Shown here piece after piece: positions 39,401 to 52,000 of a stretch of 64,000 bases of DNA (positions within the stretch are counted from its first letter, which is position 1; each line of letters begins with the position of its first letter). Origin of the DNA: Branchinecta lynchi (Eukaryota; Arthropoda; Branchiopoda; Anostraca; Branchinectidae); the NCBI GenBank assembly GCA_023053575.1, contig JAKZAP010000001.1, forward strand, positions 21,532,533 through 21,596,532, in the 5' to 3' direction. Under the pieces are notes generated by a model. That model saw only the letters and a list, made by a program, of their open reading frames with translations, had not been told where the DNA came from and ran no database searches. The position numbers and the translations under genes are program-made.

Positions 39401-42400
39401 CATTGAGCACTGATCGCCTAGCTCACAAATTGCCACTGAAAAGTCACGTTTGTATTGAAATTCAAATTTTCCGCGTCATAGTAGAACTTTCCGTTGTATT
39501 GACGGTCGTAGATGTTTTGAAAATCATTCTAAAGTAAATTGTGAAAAAAAAAATCACTTGGCACAATCCAAATAATGCAGTATATTAAGTTAAATGATAC
39601 AAAAACAAGTTAGCTTTCCAGTTAAACTTTAAAGTTTAACTGAAAAGCAAACTTATTTTTGTTTCATTTAGTTGAATACGCCGAGTAATTTGGATTCTGC
39701 TAAGAGATTTTTTTATTTTCCACTATCTGCGCTCGTAGTGACGTTCAGAGTATCTACGGCTGTCCCCACAGCGTAAATTCTACTATGACGCGGAATATTT
39801 GAATCGGCACACAGATGCGGCTTTTTAGTGGGCGGTGATAAGCTTGGCGAATACTGCTTAGTGCCTGAACAAAAAAATATTCATAAATCCTTTTCGTCAA
39901 GCATCCGACACAGGTAGTACCACAAATCTGACAGGGAAATTCCACTATTTGAAAATTGGTTATTTGTGAATAGTGGAGCAACAAAGTAACGCATTTTCAT
40001 CGGGTCTTCAAGCCTCTCTAAGTAAATAAGTGAGCGGTAACAAGACTGTCCCTTCTCTGCCCTTTTCAGTTAAGCTTTAAGGTTTAGAAAATCTCGACAT
40101 AACCTCGAGTCTAGTCTCTGCCAAATCGGCTCTTTTTGTTCTTGTTTACATTGATACCAGAGCAAAATAACACCAGGGAATAGTGCAAAGACCGATGCTT
40201 TCCATGCTTTGCAAACGGGCCGTAGGCTACTCATAGCGCCGCCCACTACGCTTGTGGCATCTAAAGCGAGACAAACTTGCGGGTTTACAAATTTCTAGTA
40301 AGGCAAAGGTGCGGCTTGCACGCACCAAGTGAACAATGGAGACTGTATCATTTTTTTGCTATGTTTAGAATATGAAGTTATCGAAGCCAGCGCTGGTGAA
40401 CCACTGAATGATTTTCGGTAGGGATGTTCTCTATCGCTAGGGTGTAGTATCGCTGCTATTCGAGTGTGTGTCAATTTTGTCAAGTCTTGGCGCTACTCCC
40501 TACTGTTATTTTGCTCTGATTGATACTAAACATAACGGATTTACTAATACATAAACTGATGGAAAGGAAACTCGAAAGAATAACACTGTGTTTTCGTCAC
40601 CCACAGGGAAGGGCGGACGGATTGAGAAAACAAGACCAAAGGTTTCGAAGAGATCCTAAAAATGGAAAAAATTTGGTAGATATTTTTTCAGCCAAGGCTG
40701 ACTGCGAATCAAATTGGCGGTGCGAAACGAATAAGTCAGCTACATTTTATTAGAGCTATATTTCGGCCCTTCTTGGCCGAAAATATGATTCGCAGGGGCA
40801 GAAGGAACATCTATCACCATACGGAACTTCAAATCACCCATACATGCCACCGACACGTAGTATGTAAACAATTGTAATTTAGTTGTCGAAAACATGTGTA
40901 TTTTTTTTAGTATTTATATGTTACTGAATGGATGTCATGGTTTAGTCATAGTTCTGTTTACACATTATTTTTCATACTCCTCAGTTCCGAGGGAAAGAAA
41001 ATCTTAGCTGGAAAGAAGAAGAAGAGACAGGTGACTCCAAAATGAAAATGCATAAGAATCTGTACCCTTTCGACGATCCAATCAAACAGCAGCCGTGTCC
41101 AAAATGAAATCACAGCACCACCTTTAACTCCAAACAATTTTCAGAGAAGAAGTTCAAGAAATCAGATATTTAAGGAAGAATCTTTAATTGTATTTTCCCA
41201 AGTTCATTCTCCAGCTTGAGCGGGTTGAGACTGAAGAGGACCATTGCCAAGACGGGCCGAAATAAATTTATAACAAATGTAGCTGACTTATTCGTTTTGC
41301 ACCGTCAAATATGATTCGCAGTCAGCTTGGGCTGAAGGAATATCTATGCACCAAAGTACGGAACTTCAAATCGCCTATACATGCCGCCGACAAGTATCCA
41401 TCTTAGCTGGAAAGAAGAAGAAGAGACAGGTGACAAATTTGGACTCCTTGATTCAGACCATCGGGTCTTGTAGAAGTCCGGTCTTTGGACCGTAGAACAT
41501 AATATTGTTTATCGCTAATAACCGCTAGAAAATCTAAACAAAATCTATGCCGTAACGGTGTTTTTTTCTACGGATTACGGCCAAATGGCTAACACGCTGA
41601 GAAAACCTAGTTCAAACATGGCTTATATGTATGTTTACATGCCTATAATAAATATTTTACTTTCTCCGTATTCTCGGTTTTAGCTCAATTCATCTACTGG
41701 AAAGGAAATAAAGCTTAGCTATGGATAATAGCCTATGTTAATACGGGAGGGGCGAAATGTCACTGAAGTTTTGCGTCATTTTTATGCTGACAGTGTAATT
41801 GAGGGCATGATGCGACTGAGAGCCCCGTACTGAAGAGGATAATCTTAAATTTACCTTTCTGGTAGGTACGTAGTCTGAACACTTGATTTTTGAGATTCTA
41901 TCCAGGAAGCTGTAAAAGAAATCATCCATGACTACTGACTGAAGGTTGGTAGGTTACTCATATAAATGGATACTTCTTCCGCCAAGACGCGGAAGCCTGC
42001 GAGCCGTCAATAAGCTACAGTTAAAGTTCTGCCAGGAGTAAAATTCAACCGAAAACCTTAAAGTGCAACTAAATACCTAGTTCTATCTTTTCTCAATAGC
42101 TTATGTTTATCGTTCTGGGTTTGTGCCTCTTGACCAGTCGATCCCATATAATCACACTCGGGTAAAAACGCGACGTGGATCAATACTTTTAGCGACTAAC
42201 CTACGGGCCGATGAAGAATCGCCGTGTACCTAGCGGAAGAGCAGGAAGCGTCAACACAGCTGTCTCCAACCAACGCCATTTATTGGTTGACACAAGATTT
42301 GAGTCATAGTTCGGGCGATGTTTCTCGTTCTTTCCGAGGTTCACTGGTATGTTTTCAACTTTGTCATACAAAGCGTATTCCACCCTTAAAACAATAGTAA

Positions 42401-43049
42401 CTATTAGTTACTATTTCCGTTCCAACCTCACGAAAAGTTACTACGCTGACAGTTCCAACCTTCTCGAAATATTAACTATTTGCTTACAATGCTGGGACTA
42501 GTAACCGTGGTAACTACGGATATCTGTAACGTGATTGGCTGGAATACCCCATGGAGTGATATTTTGGCGAAAATAGAAAAATTCTTTCCAGCCTTGAGTC
42601 TTGACGCCAAGAAGTCAAAACTCGTGACGCCATGCGTCGTAACTACGGGAAGTAGGGTGGAACACGCTCATAGAGTATATAGAGTCCGGTTTCGTAACCC
42701 GTCAGCGGATACGCTGCCAGGCAGGACAGATTGCTATCAGCCAGCTGTGATTAAATTATCCGGAGAAAATGCAAGAACCGGTTATAACCTGTTACGAGGT
42801 TGCAAGGCTGTCAGAGTAGGCCCACTGATTCCTTTAATTCACCTTTGTTACGCTTCTGCGGTCTCGTCTGGTCCCATTCCACCAACCGACCAATAGAAAA
42901 TGGTCTTAATTGTGCTGCCACCTGTTGATCACGATGACTTCGCAGGTATTCGCCGTAAGATCAGAGATAGCGTATTCTTTTTCAAAAAAAACTTGGTGGG
43001 AAGAAGGTCCAGCGGTGTTGACTAAACTTTAGGCAGACAATGGCCCAGC

Positions 43050-43080
<31 letters not shown>

Positions 43081-46000
43081 GGATATATACAATAAAATAA
43101 TGAATGAGGAATATTTACTATTAAACTCCTCCATAATTGTCATTTACTCCACTTTTTAGAAATGGCGGGTTACAAATAAATTACTTACTTACTTACAACT
43201 GCTGTACAATAATTGCTGTAGCACACAGTTTTGAGCCATTAGCCTAGCCTAGATAGTATTATCAGGCGATGCATCTATTGTGAATCTTAAGCTGCATGAA
43301 GCAGAAGTTCCTGATAGTAAGTTCGAAAAATTTAGTGACAGAATGACGACAGTCGGAGTGATGTCACAAGCATCGGATAAGTAAGGATGGAATTTACACA
43401 AGGGACTTGAACCGTGAAATAAAGTCCCTTGTATAAACTCCATCTTTGCGTAAAGAGCATTCAGTCACGTGACATGGGGAACACTTATCTGTTTAGACGA
43501 ACTTGCCTCAAGCGGAATTTCTCTTCCGTAGCCCGCTTCTGTCCGGCGACTGTAGTGGTTTGATAAATACATTCAAAAGACCATTGTGGCTCCGATGGTA
43601 AGCACAACGCCAAATTAGGCCAAAGGTCGTGGGCATATATATGTATCATATCATCTCTGAAAGTTTATCCGACGAAATATAGCCCTAATAAAATTCAGTT
43701 GACGTATCCGTTTTGCAATGTCAAATATTGTTACTTTGCATCATTCTGTTTTGGACCACTGCCATACGTCCGTGTTTGGGACTTGGCTTCATCATATTTC
43801 CGGAGACTCTTTAAAACAAAACTGAAAATGTTCACCAGTTCAGCAGCATAACAGCTTTCTTTGTATTTGTATCTCCCCCACAAGAAAACAAGGATTTTTC
43901 ACTCACTATTTCGAGTTTTCCATGGTGATGGCTTTCTGAGATCTATACCTTTCCTGTACTGCAGCACTCCGCCATAATACTCCGATTTTCTCCAGGGTCT
44001 CCTGCAACGCAAATAAACATTTATACCGACAAAGACAAACAACGATAAAGCGATTCCACATTTCAAACTATCTCAATCGGAAAGACAAAAGATTTACCTG
44101 AAATCTTTTGTACCCTATTTTACCCAATATTTTAATTCTAGGTAATTAAAATTATATTTTCAAGTTGTGTACGTGTAGATGAAGTTAAGTCAAATTTTAT
44201 TTTCAAGTTGTACGTGTATGAAATGTCTACTTATGAAATTGTCATACTTATGTAATTGTCATATGTTATTTGTGTGAATGACGATCCAGTGTTAGCGTGT
44301 ATAATACAAGCTATTAAGGAAATAAAGTACAGTACAGTACATCCAACAGATACTTTAACCGACTAGGGATCGGATCCGACAGTCTCACTTTACTTATGCA
44401 TGAAAACTCGATATAAAAAAAAAAGTGTTTTCTTTGTTTGTCCGCTATCCACATTCCACAGATAACTGATATCATCCAATGAACTTATTCTTTCAGATTT
44501 GTGGTGCCTCTATGTACTAAAAAGGTAAGCCATTGCCTAAAATAAACTAAAAATGGCAAATTCCTCTTATCTTCACTTTCTTACTTTCTTCATCCCTGAC
44601 TTTTCCGAGCTTAGCGTCCTTAACACATGGAAATGCCGGCTTTTGTTCAAATTCAAATTCTCCGCGTCTGGATGAATTTTGGGTTGTCGTACCAGCAGCG
44701 CACATTATGAACGTTATTACTTGTGCCCCTGGTAAAAAATACAAAATCCCTTATACGAGCCAAAATAATTCAGTGTAGCCTATTCAGATATAAAGATGTA
44801 AAAATAAGCTGCCTTTTCAGTTAAACGTTAAGGCGTCTGACAAAGAACCAAAGTGCCGAATGCGATAGTGCCAAATATGTTAACGTCTTGCATCGGTGTT
44901 TAGAGGTGCAAAACACGGCTTAAATAATCACAGGTTTGTTTCCTTCCCCGAAGTTGAACCAGAGGATTGACAGCCTGACGAGGACCCTTGCCAAGAAGGG
45001 CCGAAATATCGCTGATGAAAAATCATAGCTGACGTATCCGTTGTAAACATTGTTTGAATAAATAGCATATGGTACGTGTTACGAGTAGGCGCTACAAGAA
45101 AATAGATGAGAACGTCACAAATACACCCACCATCCAAAAATGAGGTCCGGACCTTTAAGTAGGAAATGTTATAGTTTCACTCGAGTCTGAGCATTTCCGG
45201 CATTACCTCGGATCATCTGGGGCAAATGACTGTTCTAACTTCTAAGTTTCACCTCAATAAATCCAATCGCTTGATCGCTAGACATGCCACACGATTCCAG
45301 TACCTCCCTCCAGCTCCCCTACCGCGGCCGAATCTGGTTTGGACTCGTGACAGGATCATCTAAAGCATCTTCTCTTCATCTTCTCGAATCGACCACCAGT
45401 TCGCTTCTTACGGAAGTCAATTACCGTATTCCCCTTCCCTCACTCCCCCCAAAATGGTCGGATCATAGAACAGAAGCTTTCCTAGGGCATTGTGTCGGTT
45501 TCTTAAGTCAATTCAGTCGGATCACTAATATGCCTGCGGAGTGTCAGCGTCCTTAGCACATTTGGAACTATCCTAACCCGTGGTAACCAGAATTCCAGGA
45601 AACCCCCTCCAACTCCCCCCGCAGATCAAGCCCCGACATGATCTGGCTCAGTCAATTATGTATCCAGGCTTAATGCTTCTTCTTCGCACCAAGTTTCATC
45701 TTTCTTTTCATCTCTCAGCTCTAAGCGTTTCACGAGTTTTCCGGCTCCCCCCTCCACACCCGACAAGTATTGGATTCGATTTTAACTTGGCACGGAACAT
45801 CTGAGTAGCTCTTCCCATTTGCCAAATTTCTTTCAAATCCGATCAGCTGTTAAAAAGTTATGCATACCACTATATTATTCCCCATCCCTCCACTGCCCCC
45901 ACGACGATTGGGTCGGGGAACGATTATTTCCTGGTCGGTCTGTTCGGGTCCCTGACACGCCTGCCAAGTTTCATCTTCGTAGCACATAAGGAAGTACAAA

Positions 46001-49000
46001 ACTCGCGGGATCACCGGAAATCACGACCCCCCCCCCCCCCCCCCCCCCCACAGTACCCAAGCCCGGTCCGGTGAAGTCAATGACGCATCTATGACTTGCG
46101 CTTATTCTTCCCACCAAGTTTCATCCCGATCCCTCAACTCTAAGCGTTTCCCAAGATTTCTGTTTCCCCTCTCCAACTCCCCCCAAATCGGTACGGATTT
46201 TGAAGGATTCTGAGACATGAGGTCTTTTTAAATATCAAGTTTCATTAAAATCCGATCACCCGTTCAGAAGTTAAAAATACCTCAATTTTTCGGAGTTCCC
46301 CTCCCCCAGATGGTCGGATCGGGGACCTGACTATTTGTGTTGCGAGAGCAACACTTTAGTTTTGTCCTCGTTTTTTTTTTTTTTTTTTTTTTTTTTTCCT
46401 ATGACTCCGATTTCATTTTATTCCTGGTAACTGAGAAGGGTCTAACCTGTGCGGTTTTTACGGAAAGTGTGGACCTTAGGCCGGATTGATGAATATGACA
46501 TTACATTTTGGAAAGCTCCGTAGAACTCTTGCCTGGGGCCAATAAGGATGGTTTTTGCTTGTCATCGAGCCAGAGCCTACGGTTTGCGAAGTGAAGTGGA
46601 GTTGTATAGCCTATGTCAGAGAGGACTATCTGAAGTTGTGTAGCGAACCTTTCGTTTCATCAAAAGATGTTTCTGCTTTCGAGTGGAAAGCTCCGTTCTA
46701 GCACGCAAGCAGGCAGGCACCAGTTTCAAATTGAAGATGGACTAAAATCTATAAGTGTTAAATATATGCGGCAGTTACCCGGCCCCACAGCCAACATATC
46801 TTCTTTGAGTGATAAATAGAAAAATCTACAGAGACAAAAAAGTGGCTTTTTCCCACGGGTCCGAAGGTGCTGCCATCTATTGTTTCTGTCCATGTCTGCG
46901 ACGATTTCAGCTGAGTTTATAATTTTTTTTTTTTGCACTTTGGTTTGTGGTAGAGTAACGGTATCAGATGTGCCTCTTAAACTTTAAAAGTTCTCTCATT
47001 GCTAAAGAAACTAGAGCTTATCCTTTGCTCCTTTCTAAGTCGTGACGTTAGAAAGTTGGCCTACGGCAAAAAAGTCAACTTTTGAACTAAGACAGGTAGA
47101 ATTTTTTTTTCGACGGCAATCGATAGCCATTGATGAGCCGATCAAAGTATATGCCATCCATTTTTTGGTACAAAAATTCCTTCATGAGATACACCAGTTT
47201 GAAAATTTCAAAGGGGTTGACAACTTCATAGTAAGGTACATTGAAACCAAAAATAGGCGATACCAGTTATGATACATATAGGGGACTTTTAAGCAACAGT
47301 CGACTGTTAGCCCATAATCATCTTCGGTAATGAGGGGTTTGCAGCTTTTGCTAGTTGGTATACCTGTTATTTGTTTCCGGTGTATTCGATGGTAAGAACA
47401 ATTTGGTTCCCAATGGTAAGATATGCAAGGGACTTGTAAGTAATAATCGGCTGTTATGCTACAATCATCTTCTGCGATGATGGGTTTGCAGCTTTTGCTA
47501 CCTGGTGTACCCATTATTTGTTTCCGGTTAACTTAATGTATATCACGGGAGAGGGACTTGTAAGTAGGAATCGGTTCACGAGGGGCTAGGAATTTTTGCA
47601 AATGGGTGCACATTGTATTCGATTTCTATAAATCTGACGGTACGAAAGTTTGTGTCGATGGTCTATCAATGTAACCGAGGATTAACTGTTTACACAACGG
47701 ATACAAACGAAAATGTAAAGCAATGAGGTAGTTTCATAATAATTAATAGGGTCATCTATAGTATTTTAATTCTGAAAAGTTACGGATAGCTTTCTATTAC
47801 CAACTAGATTATATAAGATATTGTTCCAAGTTTTCATCCGTCACGATGTCTACGATTGAAAAGGATAAAGTACAACTGACTGCAAAGTTAATTTAGTCCC
47901 TTCTTCCTATATTTTTTTGTTGTTGTTTTTACAACGCTGAAGAATACCTTTTGATCATATGATTATTTTTTTTAGAACATCCCGTTTAAAAAGATTATGC
48001 TATAATCATCTTCAGCGATGAGGGGCTTGCAACTTTTGATAGCTGGTATATCCATTATTTGTTTCCGATGAATTTGATGTCAATCACGGGAGACGGACTT
48101 GTAAGCAAGAATCGGTTCACGAGAGGCTAGAAATTTTTGAAAATTGGTGCACATTGTATTCGATTTCTGTAAATATGACAGTAAGAAAGTTTGTATCGAT
48201 GGTCTATCACTATAACCTAGGATTAACTGTTTACGCAACGGGTACAAACGATACGGTAATGTAAAACAATAAGGTAATTTTGTAATAATTAATAGTGTCA
48301 TCTATGGTATTTTAATCCTGAAAAGTTACGGATAGCTTTATAATATCAACTAGATTATATAAGATATTGTTCCAAGTTTTCATCCGTCACGATATCTACG
48401 ATTGAAAAGGATAAAGTTCAACTTCGACGGCAATCGATAGCCGCTGATGAGCTGATCAAAGTATATGACATCCATTTTTTGGTAAAAAAAATTCCTTTAT
48501 GAGATACACCAGTTTGAAAGTTTCAAGGGGTTGACAACTTCAGTAGTAAGGTACACACTGAAACCAAAAATAGGCGATACCAGTTGTGAGACATTTAGGG
48601 GATTTGTACGCGACAGGCAACTGTTAGCTCATAATCATCTTCGGCAATGAGGGGTTTGCAGCTCTCGCTAGTTGGCGTACCTGTCATTTGATGAACAATT
48701 TGGTTCCCAAATGTAAAACATGCAAGGGACTTGTAAGTAATAATCGGCTGTTATGCTACACAAATCTTCAGCGATGAGGGGTTTGCAACTTTTGCTAGTC
48801 GGTATACCCATTATTTTTATCCGGTGAACTTGATCACGGGAAAGGGACTTGTCAGTAGAATCGGTGCACGAGGGGCTAGAAATTAGTGCAAATTGTTGCA
48901 CATTGTATTCGATTTATATAAATCTGACGGTAAGAAAGTTTGTATCGTTGGTCTATCGCTGTAACCTAGGATTTACTGTTAACGCAACGGGTACAAACGA

Positions 49001-52000
49001 TACTGTAATGTAAAACAAGGTAGTTTCGTAATAATTAATAGTGTCATCTATGGTATTTTAATCCTAAAAAGTTACGGATAGCTTTATAATACCAACTAGA
49101 TTATATAGGATATTATTCCAAGTTTTCATCCGTCACGATGTCTACGATTGAAAAGGATAAAGTTCAACTGACTGCAAAGTCAATTTAGTCCCTTTTTCCG
49201 ATATGCTTTTGTTGTGGTTAGGGCAATCGATAGCCCTTGAAGAGCTGATCAAAATATATGCCATCAAATTTTCTGAACAAAAATCCTTCATGAGATAAGC
49301 CAGTTTGAAAGTTTCAAGGGGTTGACAACTTCAGGAGTAAGGTACACACTGAAACCAAAAATAGGCGATACCAGTTGTGAGACATGTAAGGGACTTGTAA
49401 GCAACATTCGACTGTAAGCAACAGTCGACTGTTAGCTCATAATCATCTTCGGCAACGAGGAGTTTGCAGCTTTTGCTAGTTGGTATACCTGTTATTTGTC
49501 TCAGGTGTATTCGATGGTAAGAACAATTTTGTTCCCAATTGTAAGACATGCATGGGACTTGTAAGTTATAATCGGCTTTTATGCTATAATCATCTTCAGC
49601 GATGAGGGGTTTGCAACTCTTGATAGCTGGTGCATCCATTATTTGTTTCCGGTGAATTTATTGTCAATGTCGGGAGACGGACTTGTAAGTAAGATCGGTT
49701 CACGAGGGGCTAGAAATTTTTGAAAATTGGTGCACATTGTATTCGATTTCTGTAAATATGACAGTAAGCAAGTTTGTATCGATGGTCTATCGCTATAACC
49801 TAGGATTAACTGTTTACGCAACGGGTACAAACGATACGGTAATGTAAAACAATAAGGTAGTTTTGTAATAATTAATAGTGTCATCTATGGTATTTTAATC
49901 CTGAAACGTTACAAATAGCCTTCTTCCGATATTGTTTTGTTGTTGGTTTTACAACGCTAAAGAACAGCTTTTGATTATGTGATTATTCTTTTTAGAACAT
50001 ACCGTTTTAAAAGCTTCGATAAGTTGACAATTTCAGCATTTAACCGACAGCGAAGAAACAAAACCAAAGTGTTGCTCTCGCAACACTTTAGCCGGCGAAG
50101 CCGGACAAAGGTTGCCGCAACACTTCACGTTGCCCGGGCAACGTAGGTCTAGTTCCAATTTAAACTGGTTGCCGGTAGGGTCCCTGATACGCCTGCCAAG
50201 TTTGATCGTCCTAGCTTATGTGGAAGTGCCCAAACTAGCAAAACCTGACACACCGACGGACGGACAGAAATTGTGATCGCTATATGACACTTGGCCGACG
50301 GACAAGTGCCATAAAAACGACAACGTGATTTCTCATTCGAAACTGTCTCAATCCGAAAGGCATCAAACAGATATTTGAGCTATATCTATGACAAAGAACA
50401 GAAGTGGCGAATCCGAAAGTCCCAATAATGTTAACATTCTGCATCCCTGTTTTTCAGGTGCAGAACATTGCTTACAAGAATTTTGCGATAAGCACCAAAG
50501 AAAAACACCGATAACGCAATTTCCCATTCCAAACCGTCCCAGTCCGGCGTTCCCAACGAAAAAAGTGCCAAATTCGATGGCGCCAACCATGTTAACATTC
50601 TGCATCGGTGTTTTTCAGGGGCAAAACATTGCTTACAAGATTTTTGCGATAATGCTTATCTGAAGAACAGCTACATGTTACGAAGTTATGATGTTAGCAG
50701 ATAGTGGAAGAGTGACAGAACAAGGGGAAAGTCGTGCCCAATCAATCATCGACAGATAAAATTGACTCGGAAAGAATTCATTTTAGTGAGGCAAACTCCG
50801 GTAGACAATAAGAGTCCGTTATGACAGAATATTTTTTTTTTGCACTCACCTCCTCTACTGGTACTTCCAAGCTAAGAGTGAGTGAGCGGAGGTAGCCGAC
50901 AATGCTCTGCAGATCTTGGTCGGGCAGGTTTTCTCCACACAGTGACAAAATGGACTCGACAACGTTCAGCCGGATTTCATTCCGTGAGGTCAGCTTCTCT
51001 CTGAAAGAAAAAAAATCACTGTAGATATTATTGACATTACAGATAAACTAGCCCAGGGGTTACCACAGTCGTAAAAGCATTGTTCAAGTTGGTGTAATAA
51101 GGTATCATATGGCTTATACAGATTCCTCTTTTCCTCGAGGCGTGCTGCATTAAGGCGAATAGACCGGGGTTCTATTTTGGCTTATGAAGAGTTCTGCCAG
51201 CGGACAGGGAAAAGAGCAGCTTCGCCAGGGTTGCCACGGGAAGGACTAAAGTTCTATTTTGTTGGAAGCTAAAGTGACAACTTTTCTTCAAAAGAAGACG
51301 TTTTGTTGTTTGTTACCACTTCTTATAGTTAGTTCGATGCCCAATGCTGTCCATCCGTCAATTTAGTATTCTTTTTACAACATAATTGGCGTCAAATTGT
51401 ACTGGGGTAATTGAAGTAATCCTAATAACACTTTTTCTGATCTATAGAAGCTCAAAATGGTAATTGTGTGTTTGCACTACCTTCAGAAACAGACTGAGAG
51501 TTAGAATATGTTAAACAGACAGAGTTACAGTTACTTTGTTGCTGGTAATATTCTGAAGTCGAAGTAGTCGGTTAAAGACCTTGGTGTTGTTTTCGATACG
51601 GAATTGAAATTTGATAAGCACGTTACGCTAATCATCGTCCTTTGATGGTTACGCGGAGTTTCTCTAAGTTTAAGACACGGGATTTTCTGACATTGTAAAA
51701 GACAATGGTGCGACCAATAATTGAGTGCAACTCTTCAGTTTGGAATTCTGTAAACAAAACAGACGAATCCCGAGTAGAGAGGGTACAGCGCCGGGCCACA
51801 CAATTAATTCCTTACCTGCGGTACTCAAACTTACGATTACAGAATGAGACAATTTACCATCATTGGAGTTCCGTCGGGATCCTAACGATCTGAACACATA
51901 CAGAATCATCCACTCGGTAGATTGTGCAAACATACGATCAGGATAGGGAGCTCCCGGACTGGAATTCCTGCCCGGAGTTGCAGCGCCTATGTGAATCCTT

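Larger units (their letters stand above)
45055..50320 (+). repeat. C-tract family, long copy 3, interrupted
   Basis: The left end (CATATGGTACGTGTTACGAG) is at 45070 and the right end (GGCCGACGGACAAGTGCC) near 50312. Landmarks at 45541, 45971 and 50204 fit the ~430-bp period once 3816 inserted bases (46337-50152) are removed: 50204-45971-3816 = 417. A long C-run lies at about 46027-46049. Confidence 0.78.

Noticed and set aside
42480..42896. 138-residue open frame on the plus strand
   Set aside because: Its first half is the TIR MITE copy at 42365-42673, and no domain is recognisable.
47182..49884. Repeated ~75-110 residue open frames on the minus strand
   Set aside because: They are copies of one another inside the tandem repeats of the 3.8-kb insert, with differing frames and ends.
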